Below are positions 13,258 to 21,877 of a stretch of 29,535 bases of DNA, piece after piece. Each line of letters opens with the position of its first letter. Within the stretch, counting starts at the first letter, position 1. Source of the stretch: a virus; the IMG/VR virus record IMGVR_UViG_3300025000_000333, positions 1 to 29,535 of that record. One strand, written 5' to 3'. Both the position numbers and the translations under genes were made by a program. Under the pieces are notes generated by a model, which worked only from the letters and a program-made list of their open reading frames with translations, searched no databases and was not told where the DNA came from.

Positions 13258-16200
13258 GTGGGAGCAGTTCCAACATACGTCAATCAGGGGGCATTTACAG
13301 CTGGTACTGGAGCATTATCTGTTCCGGTGCCAACTGGTTATGCTGATGGGGATATCCTTGTCCTGTTGGTTTCGTCTGCGAACGAAACTATCTCAACTCC
13401 TGGAGGTTGGACTGAAGTAACTAATAGTCCACAAGGTACTGGCACGGCTGGAGCAGCCGGTGGAATTAGGCTAGCTGCTTTCTGGAAATTAGTATCAGGC
13501 TCACAATCTGCTGTTTCGGTTGCAGATTCTGGCAGCGTTACTGCTGGCCAGATGTTTTTATTTAGAGGGATAGATTCTGCAGGACCAATTAATATTACTG
13601 CTGGAAGTGTCAATACTCCAGCATCTACATCATGGTCTTGTCCTGCGGTAACTACTACTATTCCGAATTGTCTTATACTAAACTGTATTGGCCAGGATCG
13701 AGATGCTAACTCAATCACCTCACTCACGGCAGCATCGAATGCTAATCTTGCTAGTCTGACTAAGCGTGCTGATGAGACAGTAAATGCTGGGGCAGGTGGT
13801 GGATTAGGTCTTTATACTGGAAGCAAAGTAGTTGCAGGAGATACTGGCGTAACTTCTGTTACTAGTGCAACAACTACTACAGCTGCATTTATCACTATTG
13901 CCCTGGCTCCACCTACTACGTTTGGAGCGTCACAGTCAGAATCCTCTGCGATAAGCGACATTATTGGTGGTGGTGGCGGAGCACCCATTGAGGCAGCAAG
14001 AGCAGAGACAGCGGCAGTTAGCGAGACAACTGTCGGAGTAATTCCCATAACTGCCGTGCAGGCTGAAACGGCGGCAGTAACTGAAGAGTATCTTCCATAC
14101 AAGAAAGTAACGGTCGTCAGTGTCGTTAATCTTCCATCCAAAGACAACAGTGCTACCGAAAACACAGGAAGATATGGAAGCGCGACCATTACAGTGCCAG
14201 ATGGCGCTGATTTCTGTATCCTGTTTCACGGCTCCCGTGAGGAAAACCCACCATCCACCCCTCCTTTTTTCGATGGCTTCCTTGGGAGTCCGCAAACAGG
14301 CCCCAATTTCTTCGCCCTTGGAGGGCAGACGCTTGCCCTTATTGCTAGAAGTCTGGAGCTTGACCCGTTGGAGTTTAATAATGAATACATTTGGGACGTT
14401 GCTGGATTCTCCTTAGCAGCACCTCCACTTGGAGAGCAGATTTTTGAATGGAGGTTTTACCCGATATCGAGTGATCATTTTTTCAGTTTCGTTTTTTATG
14501 CGAACGTCCACCAAACAGACCCGTTGATGTATCAACCTGCCAATGGACTTTATTATCGGGATGGATGTACCACCACAGGAGATCTCACCGACAGGAATCT
14601 AGTCATAGTAGATGAGGAAGGCGGCCTGGTTGTGGGGGCAGTTACCACAATGGCCGGAGCTACACCCCCAACAATAGAAGGAAATGGGCAGACACTCAGA
14701 TTGCTTCAAGGGGGGACAGCATTAAACGAAATCGCCATGATGGTTGGCGATTACGTGTCAGACACCGCAGACCGTTTCTATTTTGATGCCCTAGTTTATG
14801 GAGGCTACCTCGCTTTCGCCCTACGAAGATCAGTAGGAGAATTACATCGGGCAGCACAGGTTGAATCAATCGGCAGCATATCCGACGCAAGTCTCGGCCA
14901 GGATCAGACTCAATATGTGCATTCAGCTATAATAGAAACTCTTGTAGTAGCTGAAGCTGGAAGTTCTAACAATGCTGAAAGTGTAGATCTGGCAGATACA
15001 TCAGTTATAAGTGTAGTCCATGATGGAGAAGCTGTTCCTTCTGGGGCTGAAATAATTGAAACAGCAGAGATAAATGATGAAGAAGATAGCTTTGCTACAA
15101 ATGAAGGATTTGATCGCGGAGTAGGTGAAGGAGCGGTATGTAGTGATAGTATAGAATCAACTGTTACTATTGAAAGAGGGGCTACTGACTCTTTGCCAGT
15201 TCATCAGATCAATGGACCTTATGTCGATATTCCAACAGAGATAATGTTTTCTGATAGTAGGTCATATCAGATTCATGATTATGCTAATACTGCTAGTGGG
15301 GGTCGGTCAGTCACTATTCACCAGAATACTAATCTCCTGATATTTTGTTATCATACTCTTTTTTATAATCCTGCATGGATTCAGGAAGGAAATTACACAC
15401 TGACTTTGAATGGTACACCATTCGTTCATCTCGCCAACACCAACGCCGCTGGCTACAACGTGATGGTGGCCTATTTCAAGAATCCGGAATCCGGCAATAT
15501 CGCCTGGAATTTCCCTAATCCGAACTTTGGTGGTATCGAAGCATATGCTGATATCATTAAAATTTGCCAATTCACTAATGTTGATATTTCAGGAGATCCT
15601 TTCCGCAGCATCATATCTCCAGAAGGTGTAACTAATGCTTCTTCGCTTACTCTTTCTGGTATTTCATATAATGAAGGAGATATGCTAGTTGGTATTGAAT
15701 ATGGTATGGGTGGCGGCGCATATGGTGAGGTCAGATGCGATGTAGGTAGGCAGCCTAACTTGATTAGTGGTGGTGCCTATAATAGTTCGTATGGTTGGTC
15801 AATCAGAACGACAGTAGGCGTGGTTCCCTGGGGAGCAAGTAGCATTGTTGCTACTACTGCAGATGGAGCAACGCAAGATTATATTTATATGATGGCCTTA
15901 GTTCTTAAGGTAAAACTTGAGGGCTGGATTGCATCACCTGCAACTACAGAGGCCGGATCACTTACACCATCTGATACTTTAACCAGTACTAGTTTTTATA
16001 CTGAAGAAGTAGATAGAACTGATTCTTTAGAAGCAACTGAATTACATAATGGATTTTCTTCTGCTACTGAAGAAGCAGATAGGACTGATAGTGCTGCAAT
16101 TACTGAAGCACAAGTTGGAACACAATCTTATGGAGGTTCAGTTGCAGATAGTTTGACAATTGCTGCTGATCAAATAGCTAGTCGATATGTTTATGGTACA

Positions 16201-16803
16201 GGATATGCATGGGCTATAGTTAGAGCAACACAGAATAGTCATAAGACAGTTGCTTCCTCAGTTAGTGATACATTAATATCCAGTGAAGAAATTATTGCAT
16301 GGCGAGGACTTTATGTTTCTCTAGCAGATACAGCAACAGTTGAAGAGATTACTTCAGTCTATAATGCTGCATCTGGAGTGATAGAAGAAGATCTGGCGTC
16401 CGAAGATACTTCCACAACGATGATGGTTAGTTGGGGATTCACGGTTGAGACTTCATTTGTCGCTGATGTACCAACTAACACTGCTATCATGAACGCTGCA
16501 AGGATAGAGTTGTTCACAATTCTTGATGGTTATTCAGCTATTAGGATTGAATGTTATTTCCCTGAGATGACTGTCACTTATGGGGAAACATCATATACAG
16601 CTACTCTGTTTGTTCCAACAATAGAAGCAATTTTTAATAGTGAGATAATTATGGGAACGTTGCAAGATAATGATATAGAAGCAATTTTTAGTCAGGGTGA
16701 AATTACTGCTGTTCATGAGACACCTGAGATAGAGGCTATAGCGGCTGGCGCAGTTGTTGCGACTCTCAGCCTATCTACATACATCGCAACAAAGGGAGAA
16801 TGA
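13258..16803 (+). CDS. Long multidomain tail/fibre protein with acidic Ser-Asp-Glu repeats
   Basis: This 1181-residue protein starts at GTG with AAGGA five bases before it; an out-of-frame ATG two bases upstream is not used. Residues 1-220 form a domain common at the start of phage tail proteins (YADGDILVLLVSSANE, PGGWTEV, SGSQSAVSVADSG, FRGIDSAGP). Short ESSAISD/ETAAVSET/ETAAVTEE motifs follow. A second globular domain spans about 281-531, another acidic repeat block 531-648, a third beta-rich domain 648-891, and further repeats (TEEVDRTDS, TEEADRTDS) 895-1055. The last 60 residues carry IEAIF motifs. These SxxDT-type linkers are typical of extended virion fibres. Base composition alternates between domains, which indicates domain shuffling. 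No signal peptide, unlike the 2934 fibre. Confidence 0.75.
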   Translation: MGAVPTYVNQGAFTAGTGALSVPVPTGYADGDILVLLVSSANETISTPGGWTEVTNSPQGTGTAGAAGGIRLAAFWKLVSGSQSAVSVADSGSVTAGQMFLFRGIDSAGPINITAGSVNTPASTSWSCPAVTTTIPNCLILNCIGQDRDANSITSLTAASNANLASLTKRADETVNAGAGGGLGLYTGSKVVAGDTGVTSVTSATTTTAAFITIALAPPTTFGASQSESSAISDIIGGGGGAPIEAARAETAAVSETTVGVIPITAVQAETAAVTEEYLPYKKVTVVSVVNLPSKDNSATENTGRYGSATITVPDGADFCILFHGSREENPPSTPPFFDGFLGSPQTGPNFFALGGQTLALIARSLELDPLEFNNEYIWDVAGFSLAAPPLGEQIFEWRFYPISSDHFFSFVFYANVHQTDPLMYQPANGLYYRDGCTTTGDLTDRNLVIVDEEGGLVVGAVTTMAGATPPTIEGNGQTLRLLQGGTALNEIAMMVGDYVSDTADRFYFDALVYGGYLAFALRRSVGELHRAAQVESIGSISDASLGQDQTQYVHSAIIETLVVAEAGSSNNAESVDLADTSVISVVHDGEAVPSGAEIIETAEINDEEDSFATNEGFDRGVGEGAVCSDSIESTVTIERGATDSLPVHQINGPYVDIPTEIMFSDSRSYQIHDYANTASGGRSVTIHQNTNLLIFCYHTLFYNPAWIQEGNYTLTLNGTPFVHLANTNAAGYNVMVAYFKNPESGNIAWNFPNPNFGGIEAYADIIKICQFTNVDISGDPFRSIISPEGVTNASSLTLSGISYNEGDMLVGIEYGMGGGAYGEVRCDVGRQPNLISGGAYNSSYGWSIRTTVGVVPWGASSIVATTADGATQDYIYMMALVLKVKLEGWIASPATTEAGSLTPSDTLTSTSFYTEEVDRTDSLEATELHNGFSSATEEADRTDSAAITEAQVGTQSYGGSVADSLTIAADQIASRYVYGTGYAWAIVRATQNSHKTVASSVSDTLISSEEIIAWRGLYVSLADTATVEEITSVYNAASGVIEEDLASEDTSTTMMVSWGFTVETSFVADVPTNTAIMNAARIELFTILDGYSAIRIECYFPEMTVTYGETSYTATLFVPTIEAIFNSEIIMGTLQDNDIEAIFSQGEITAVHETPEIEAIAAGAVVATLSLSTYIATKGE
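16000..16089 (+). repeat. 66-base-period coding repeat in the long fibre gene
   Basis: ACTGAAGAAGTAGATAGAAC at 16000-16019 recurs as ACTGAAGAAGCAGATAGGAC at 16066-16085 with two base differences. Both are in frame (TEE, Val or Ala, DRTDS), giving a 22-residue unit. They belong to a longer set of degenerate acidic repeats and look like recent tandem duplication. Confidence 0.7.
16621..16690 (+). repeat. Exact 16-base direct repeat near the fibre gene end
   Basis: ATAGAAGCAATTTTTA occurs at 16621-16636 and again at 16675-16690, in the same frame, 54 bases (18 codons) apart. It encodes the IEAIF motif, and a diverged third copy (IEAIAAGAV) follows near 16731. The repeat suggests short tandem duplication in the C-terminal region. 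Confidence 0.7.
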
Positions 16804-16804
16804 T

Positions 16805-17146
16805 ATGGCAAACGAAAACGATATCAGGATGTATAGAGGTGATTCATATGATCTTACTTTTACCATTACTGACAGTGATACAGCTCTTCCTGTATCTCTT
16901 AGTGGGGCAACTTTGAAGATGACTGTTACAACGATTAAAGATCCACCCGATGCTACTACCAAACTGTTCGATATGACAGGAACTATTGATGCAGACCCAA
17001 CAACTGGAATAGTAGTATTCAAGCCAACTTCAGTGAATACAGCAGCGATTGGAAATTATTTTTATGACATTCAATTGACTAGTGGAACGGATGTAAGGAC
17101 TGTTCAAAAGGCAAAATTTGATATAGTTCAGGATAATACGAAATGA
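16805..17146 (+). CDS. Small Ig-like baseplate/tail domain protein (BppU N-terminus-like)
   Basis: This 113-residue protein has the order RMYRGDSYDLTFTITDSD, LSGATLKMTVTT, a DADPTTGIVVF turn and YFYDIQLTSG...QKAKFDIVQDN. The same order occurs in the N-terminal beta-sandwich of phage baseplate upper proteins and related single-domain phage proteins. It is likely a virion part that attaches fibres or tail components. The ATG at 16805 is chosen because GGGAG sits about seven bases upstream, within the last codons of the previous gene; an earlier in-frame ATG lies inside that gene and lacks a site. Its stop overlaps the next start as ATGA. Confidence 0.68.
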   Translation: MANENDIRMYRGDSYDLTFTITDSDTALPVSLSGATLKMTVTTIKDPPDATTKLFDMTGTIDADPTTGIVVFKPTSVNTAAIGNYFYDIQLTSGTDVRTVQKAKFDIVQDNTK

Positions 17147-18528
17147 TCATAAAACTATTTTCTGGAACTACGGGCTGGAACAATATTGCTGATCCAACCA
17201 GACTTAAGATTGATTTTGAGACTGGCATCGTCGAACTGGCAGAAGCTCTTGATGTTGATATAGATGATAATGGGAGACTATCCAGACGATTAGGGCAAGG
17301 TTTGATTGCCGTTGGAGAATATCATTCTTTGTTTTGTGATGGTGGAGATTGCTTCGTTATTCTTGAAACTGTAAGTGATGCAGCCATTTATAAGGTTGAT
17401 ACTAATAATGTTCTTGTTGGTGTTCGTTCAGGCTTGACCAAGAATCTCAGGATGGGATGGTGTCAGACAAGTCTTGGAACATACTATAGTAACGGCGTGC
17501 AGAGTGGATATATTACTGCAGGAGTATCTTATCCCTGGGCAGCACAAACTTATGTAGGTCCGCCGACAACTAAGACATTCGGTACACCTCCACTTGGTAC
17601 GCATCTTGCTTTGTTTTCTTCTAGTATGTGCGTGGTTAATGGGACAATTGTTAATTATTCTGAGCCATTAGGATATGGTTTATTTGATAATGCTAGATCA
17701 AGATTGCGATTTGCTAGTAATGTAAAAATGTTTAAGCCAGTTGATGGTGGAGTGTGGGCGTCAGATAGTAAGCGTACATACTTTCTTGAAGGATCAAATA
17801 TTAGAGAACTCATCAGGCATCCACGTCTTGAATGTCCAGCACATGAATACTCAGAAGCTATTGGTCATATTAATGGTGCAGACTTTGGACTTTCACCAGA
17901 TACAGGAGAATGCGCGGCATGGTCGTGTAATGATGGACTGTGTATAGGTACACCACAAGGGCAGTTAATCGTTGTTACTAAAGATAAACTTAATTATCAG
18001 GCTGGTACTAGAGGTGCGACAGTATTTAATGGGAATACAGTTATCAATACAATTGATGATTCAGTTTGTATTAGAACTAATTTGCGCGGAGCAGCATCTA
18101 GTAAGTATCAGAATTATGGATTTAACTCAATGGTTAAGTTTAATGGTGGGTTGTATGGTGCAAAGAGTGATGGATTGTTTCAGATTGTCAGTGGCAGCAC
18201 TGATAATACTACTTTGATTGCTTCTACATTTACTTTGCCAACTACTGACTTGGGCTCACAGAATAATAAGCATCTTCGTTTCTGGTATATGGGAGTAAAA
18301 ACTGATGGCAAGATACAACTTGACTTGACAGCAGAAGGTAAGACAACTAGTACTAAGTCGTTCAGGATTTCACCTCCAAGGAATGTACATCAAGTTGTTA
18401 GAACACCAATAGGAAGAAATTTGTATGGAAGATATTGGACACCTAAGATATCAAATGTTCTTGGAAGTGACTTCTCAATAGATACAAATGCAGTATTACC
18501 AATTATTAAATCAAGTGGAATTTCATAG
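17143..18528 (+). CDS. Tail structural protein, probably beta-propeller-like
   Basis: This 461-residue protein has an early VDIDDNGRLSRRLGQGL, which matches the xVDI...GRxxRRxG element found near the start of a conserved group of tail proteins in short-tailed phages. Repeated short strands follow (HSLFCDGGDCFVI, YKVDTNNVLVGVRSGL, GGVWASDSKRTYFLEGSNI, RGATVFNGNTVI, FNGGLYGAKSDGLFQI) with the spacing of propeller blades. The last 100 residues form a separate beta-rich part (LRFWYMGVKTDGKIQLDL). It has no signal peptide. The role is probably part of the tail tube or a tail-stabilising ring; that is inferred from neighbours and fold. A clear GGAG before 18538 starts the next gene separately. Confidence 0.65.
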   Translation: MIIKLFSGTTGWNNIADPTRLKIDFETGIVELAEALDVDIDDNGRLSRRLGQGLIAVGEYHSLFCDGGDCFVILETVSDAAIYKVDTNNVLVGVRSGLTKNLRMGWCQTSLGTYYSNGVQSGYITAGVSYPWAAQTYVGPPTTKTFGTPPLGTHLALFSSSMCVVNGTIVNYSEPLGYGLFDNARSRLRFASNVKMFKPVDGGVWASDSKRTYFLEGSNIRELIRHPRLECPAHEYSEAIGHINGADFGLSPDTGECAAWSCNDGLCIGTPQGQLIVVTKDKLNYQAGTRGATVFNGNTVINTIDDSVCIRTNLRGAASSKYQNYGFNSMVKFNGGLYGAKSDGLFQIVSGSTDNTTLIASTFTLPTTDLGSQNNKHLRFWYMGVKTDGKIQLDLTAEGKTTSTKSFRISPPRNVHQVVRTPIGRNLYGRYWTPKISNVLGSDFSIDTNAVLPIIKSSGIS

Positions 18529-18537
18529 GAGATAGTT

Positions 18538-19989
18538 ATGGCTGATTTTGTATCATCCGCAGGAGTAGTTCTGCCTGTTGCAACAGTTACTCCAAACCTT
18601 CCTGATATACATGTCCCTGATCCACCTATCATCATTGGTGGTACGCGTACTTTAGTAGAAACAAAACTGACTTCGACCATGCAATTGGCCGATGATATGA
18701 TGGTGCGACTGGTCGGACTTGACGGTGCGAGTGGATATCTTGGAACACTTAACTCACTGATTACTACTTATTCTGAACCAGTTCTTGATCCACTTTCTAT
18801 TACTCTTTCTACAACTGCTGTAACTATTCCAGAGCGCCCATTGCCTACTGGACTTGCATCATTGATTACTGATTTTGGTACTTTTTCTGAAGTAGCTCCG
18901 ACAATGGCGGCAATGCCATCTATTGACACAACATTGTTGACTCCTGGTACTGCTCCGGTTGCACCTGAAGCTAGTGTCACATGGTCTGAGACTGCGCTTG
19001 CTACTTCTGTATATACTCCATTGTTGGCGAAGATTCTGGCTACGATGGCAGATGATTCTACAGGGCTTGATCCATTAGTAGAACAAGCGATTTATGATCG
19101 CGCTATTGCAAGGAACCTGACTACTAACAGTAAGATGTATAATGAGGTTGAGACATACTTCTCTGTTCGTGGGTGGGATGAACCACAAGGAGCACTTGAA
19201 GGAAAGCTTCTTGAGGCGTCAGCAGAAATTGCTAGAAATGAAACTGATGTTACTGAAAAGGTAATGATTGAACGGGCAGATCTGGCTCAGAAAAATGCTC
19301 ATTTTATCCTTCAGCAGGCAACAGAATTAGAAAAATTAATCAGGGCTACCAGAGATGGAGAATCTCAGCGAGCACTTGATTATTCCAAGATTTCTGCAGA
19401 AATCATTATTCAGTTATATTCAGAAAGTGTCAAAGGTTATGTTGCTACTCTTGAAGCTAAGAAAGCATATATCCAAGCACAGGTTGAAGTTCTGCGGGGA
19501 GTCATTGAAAGTAACAAGGGCTTGCTTGATGTGTATAAGGCACAATCTGAAGTATTCAAAATTGGTGTTGAAGCTAAGGCTAGTATTAACGATGCAATTA
19601 TTAAAGGCTTTGAAGCAGAGATTACTGGATATGAAGCGGAAACTAAAGCACTGACTGCAAGTCAGATGGCTTTGGTTGAAGATAATAAGGCAAAGATTGA
19701 AAAAGCTGATCTTGAATTAAGGCTGATGATTGCACAGATTGATGCTGCAATTCGTGCATATATAGGTGAATCTTCTTTGAAGGAAAAGGTCAGTAATGAC
19801 TTAGCCCAAATTGCCGCTCAGTCTGTAGCTTCTGCATTGAATGCAGTTAATGTTTCTGCTTCAGTTGGTGCTACTGAGAATGAAAGCCGCTCGGAAGATT
19901 ATAACAAGAGTGAATCAATTAGTGAACAGCATAGTTTCCATTCCAGCATCTCTGAATCACATGATTATACTCATGATCCAGCAGCATGA
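18538..19989 (+). CDS. Coiled-coil virion structural protein
   Basis: This 483-residue protein has a Pro/Thr-rich extended N-terminal 170 residues (IHVPDPPII, PERPLPTG). Next comes LDPLVEQAIYDRA near residues 178-190 and a WDEPQGALEGKLLEAS element. A long helical region of about 220-430 follows, rich in Glu/Lys/Ala. I recognise the LVEQAIYDRA...LPxGAL...LL pattern as a conserved phage structural family found beside tail genes. The final 35 residues are Ser/His/Asp/Glu-rich (SRSEDYNKSESISEQHSFHS) and probably disordered or metal-binding. The protein could be an elongated tail or ejection component. The next gene overlaps it as ATGA. Confidence 0.68.
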   Translation: MADFVSSAGVVLPVATVTPNLPDIHVPDPPIIIGGTRTLVETKLTSTMQLADDMMVRLVGLDGASGYLGTLNSLITTYSEPVLDPLSITLSTTAVTIPERPLPTGLASLITDFGTFSEVAPTMAAMPSIDTTLLTPGTAPVAPEASVTWSETALATSVYTPLLAKILATMADDSTGLDPLVEQAIYDRAIARNLTTNSKMYNEVETYFSVRGWDEPQGALEGKLLEASAEIARNETDVTEKVMIERADLAQKNAHFILQQATELEKLIRATRDGESQRALDYSKISAEIIIQLYSESVKGYVATLEAKKAYIQAQVEVLRGVIESNKGLLDVYKAQSEVFKIGVEAKASINDAIIKGFEAEITGYEAETKALTASQMALVEDNKAKIEKADLELRLMIAQIDAAIRAYIGESSLKEKVSNDLAQIAAQSVASALNAVNVSASVGATENESRSEDYNKSESISEQHSFHSSISESHDYTHDPAA

Positions 19990-21875
19990 CAATTCCTATT
20001 AAAATAACATATACCGGGGATGTATTTACTGGTAAGAATTTTGCTAAACAAGCTAGAGTTCAAGTCGGTATGCTGAAGGATGATATGGCTCGACTTGGAC
20101 TTAAGCAAGGCAGACGCTTTGTTCCTGTTGCTCCAGGTGTAACTATTGAGGCACGATCGGTCTTTGGCTTTGATGAAGCAAGAGTGCATGTTACCCCTTT
20201 AGTTGAAAAGAAGTTTGGCAAACCACCAACTATTAAAGAGCTATATGAATGGTACTGGTATGCCATATCAGTTTCTATAGATACTACAGAGACTCTTATA
20301 GCAGGAGGTGGATTATCAGATATTGATGTTGATCCAATTGGTAATGTAATTGTAGTTGGTTATACTAGAACAAGAGATTTTACAGATGCTTCGTCAGAAT
20401 TATCAAATGAAGCATACGTTCAATATTATGATAATGATGGATGGTTTCAGCGTCGTCGAGTATTGGAAGGTGGATTGTTGAGTGGAGTGAATCGTAATGA
20501 GTCAGGAACTGGCGTTGCAATTGATCCTACTGTTCCGACAGAACTTGATACTGATTATGGTGGGGTTTATGTCACAGCAGATATTTATAAGTTGCGTGAT
20601 GATAATTGTTATGATATGAGCTTGATTAAGTATGCCACTGATGGCGTAACAATTAAATGGAAGAAACGATTTTCTCTTGGATATACTGGAATTGATGATC
20701 TATTTAGTTGGGGAGTTGATGCTGATGCTGCTGGTAATGCAGTAGTGATTGGTCGACATGATGCATATGATGAGAGTTATACTTTAATTTATAATGCTGC
20801 TTATGTTGCGTCATTGCAATATGATGGAACACTAGGATGGACTTTACAACTTGGTGATTGTTTGCTTGATGAGAATGGTGATCCAACTGTACAGAATATG
20901 GTTAATCCATATGATGTTGCCGTCAAGTATACAGGTGATATTGTTATAGGTGGAAGCATTCAAGAGCCTACAACTAGCTCAATTCATCCAATGGGACTCT
21001 TGACTAAACTTAATAATAGTGGAGTTGTTCAGTGGCATCGAGTTCTTGAAGGCAGGTTTTTACAAGCTAATGGGCTTTATGGTTGGTATGGTGTAGGAAC
21101 TAGCATGAGCGGACTGAACATCAGGGGATGTGCTATTGACAGTAATGGAGATATTTATTTTGCTTCAATGACAAAGATTGAAATTGCTACTGATAGTGGT
21201 TGGTGGCATTTTCATCTTTCTAAAGTATCTTCTGCTGGTGCATTGCAATGGCAAAGATTTGCAGAGGTTCAATACTACGATGATGCTGATGCCATTCTTT
21301 GTGTTACTCAATTAGATGTTGCCTTCGATGGAGTGTATATTATTTTTCCAAGTTTTCCTAATGGAACTGATGGCTGGGGTGCATATATAATTAAGTTCCA
21401 AAAATCTGACTCTGTTAATCCATTAGCACCACAAGCAGGAGATGTTCTTTGGAAAAAACACATGGCCCTTGAACTTACACAAGCACAAGTTGCTGGACAT
21501 ACAGGAGTTATTCCTAGAGCAATTCGGGCTGTAGGTGCAGATATTTATTTTGCTGGATCAATTATTGCTGATAAGTCTCCACTTACAGCTAAACTTCCTG
21601 GCAGCGGAGGATTTATTGGTAATCAAATGGGATTGGTATTTACTAATCCAGCTTTGGTCATATATGATGACCAAGCAAATATTCCAGTACATCAAGATCC
21701 TGGTCCAGGTGAAGGAACTCCAGGTTATGAGTTTACTTGGCACGATGATGTTACTGTTAATACAACTACAGTGACAGCAACTATATCAACGCCGAGTGAA
21801 GGAGATTATGATTCACCATTATGGACACAAACGAATAAGATTATTAAGAAAACAATTTATACTCAGGGAGAATGA
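19986..21875 (+). CDS. Tail protein with N-terminal virion domain and beta-propeller
   Basis: This 629-residue protein has an N-terminal ~95-residue domain (IKITYTGDVFTGKNFAKQAR to ELYEWYWY) probably for attachment. A long set of propeller-type blades follows: DIDVDPIGNVIVVGYTR, WGVDADAAGNAVVIGRHD, VAVKYTGDIVIGGSI, RGCAIDSNGDIYFASM, AIRAVGADIYFAGSII. The D-x-x-GN-hydrophobic-GxT pattern resembles SBBP/NHL-like propellers. The C-terminal 70 residues form a small tail domain after a Pro/Gly hinge (HQDPGPGEGTPGYEF). It has no signal peptide. It may be a receptor- or glycan-binding fibre; the substrate cannot be read from sequence. Confidence 0.65.
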   Translation: MTIPIKITYTGDVFTGKNFAKQARVQVGMLKDDMARLGLKQGRRFVPVAPGVTIEARSVFGFDEARVHVTPLVEKKFGKPPTIKELYEWYWYAISVSIDTTETLIAGGGLSDIDVDPIGNVIVVGYTRTRDFTDASSELSNEAYVQYYDNDGWFQRRRVLEGGLLSGVNRNESGTGVAIDPTVPTELDTDYGGVYVTADIYKLRDDNCYDMSLIKYATDGVTIKWKKRFSLGYTGIDDLFSWGVDADAAGNAVVIGRHDAYDESYTLIYNAAYVASLQYDGTLGWTLQLGDCLLDENGDPTVQNMVNPYDVAVKYTGDIVIGGSIQEPTTSSIHPMGLLTKLNNSGVVQWHRVLEGRFLQANGLYGWYGVGTSMSGLNIRGCAIDSNGDIYFASMTKIEIATDSGWWHFHLSKVSSAGALQWQRFAEVQYYDDADAILCVTQLDVAFDGVYIIFPSFPNGTDGWGAYIIKFQKSDSVNPLAPQAGDVLWKKHMALELTQAQVAGHTGVIPRAIRAVGADIYFAGSIIADKSPLTAKLPGSGGFIGNQMGLVFTNPALVIYDDQANIPVHQDPGPGEGTPGYEFTWHDDVTVNTTTVTATISTPSEGDYDSPLWTQTNKIIKKTIYTQGE

Positions 21876-21877
21876 TT

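Noticed and set aside
13338-14295. Several overlapping minus-strand open frames of 119-129 codons opposite the long fibre gene
   Set aside because: They are low-complexity Val/Ala/Ser/Pro antisense shadows of Thr/Ala-rich repeats and have no start signals.
11663-18528. Tail-assembly chaperone frameshift of long-tailed phages
   Set aside because: I found no paired chaperone frames or slippery sequence before a tape-measure-like gene; the giant gene resembles an ejection protein, not a tape measure.
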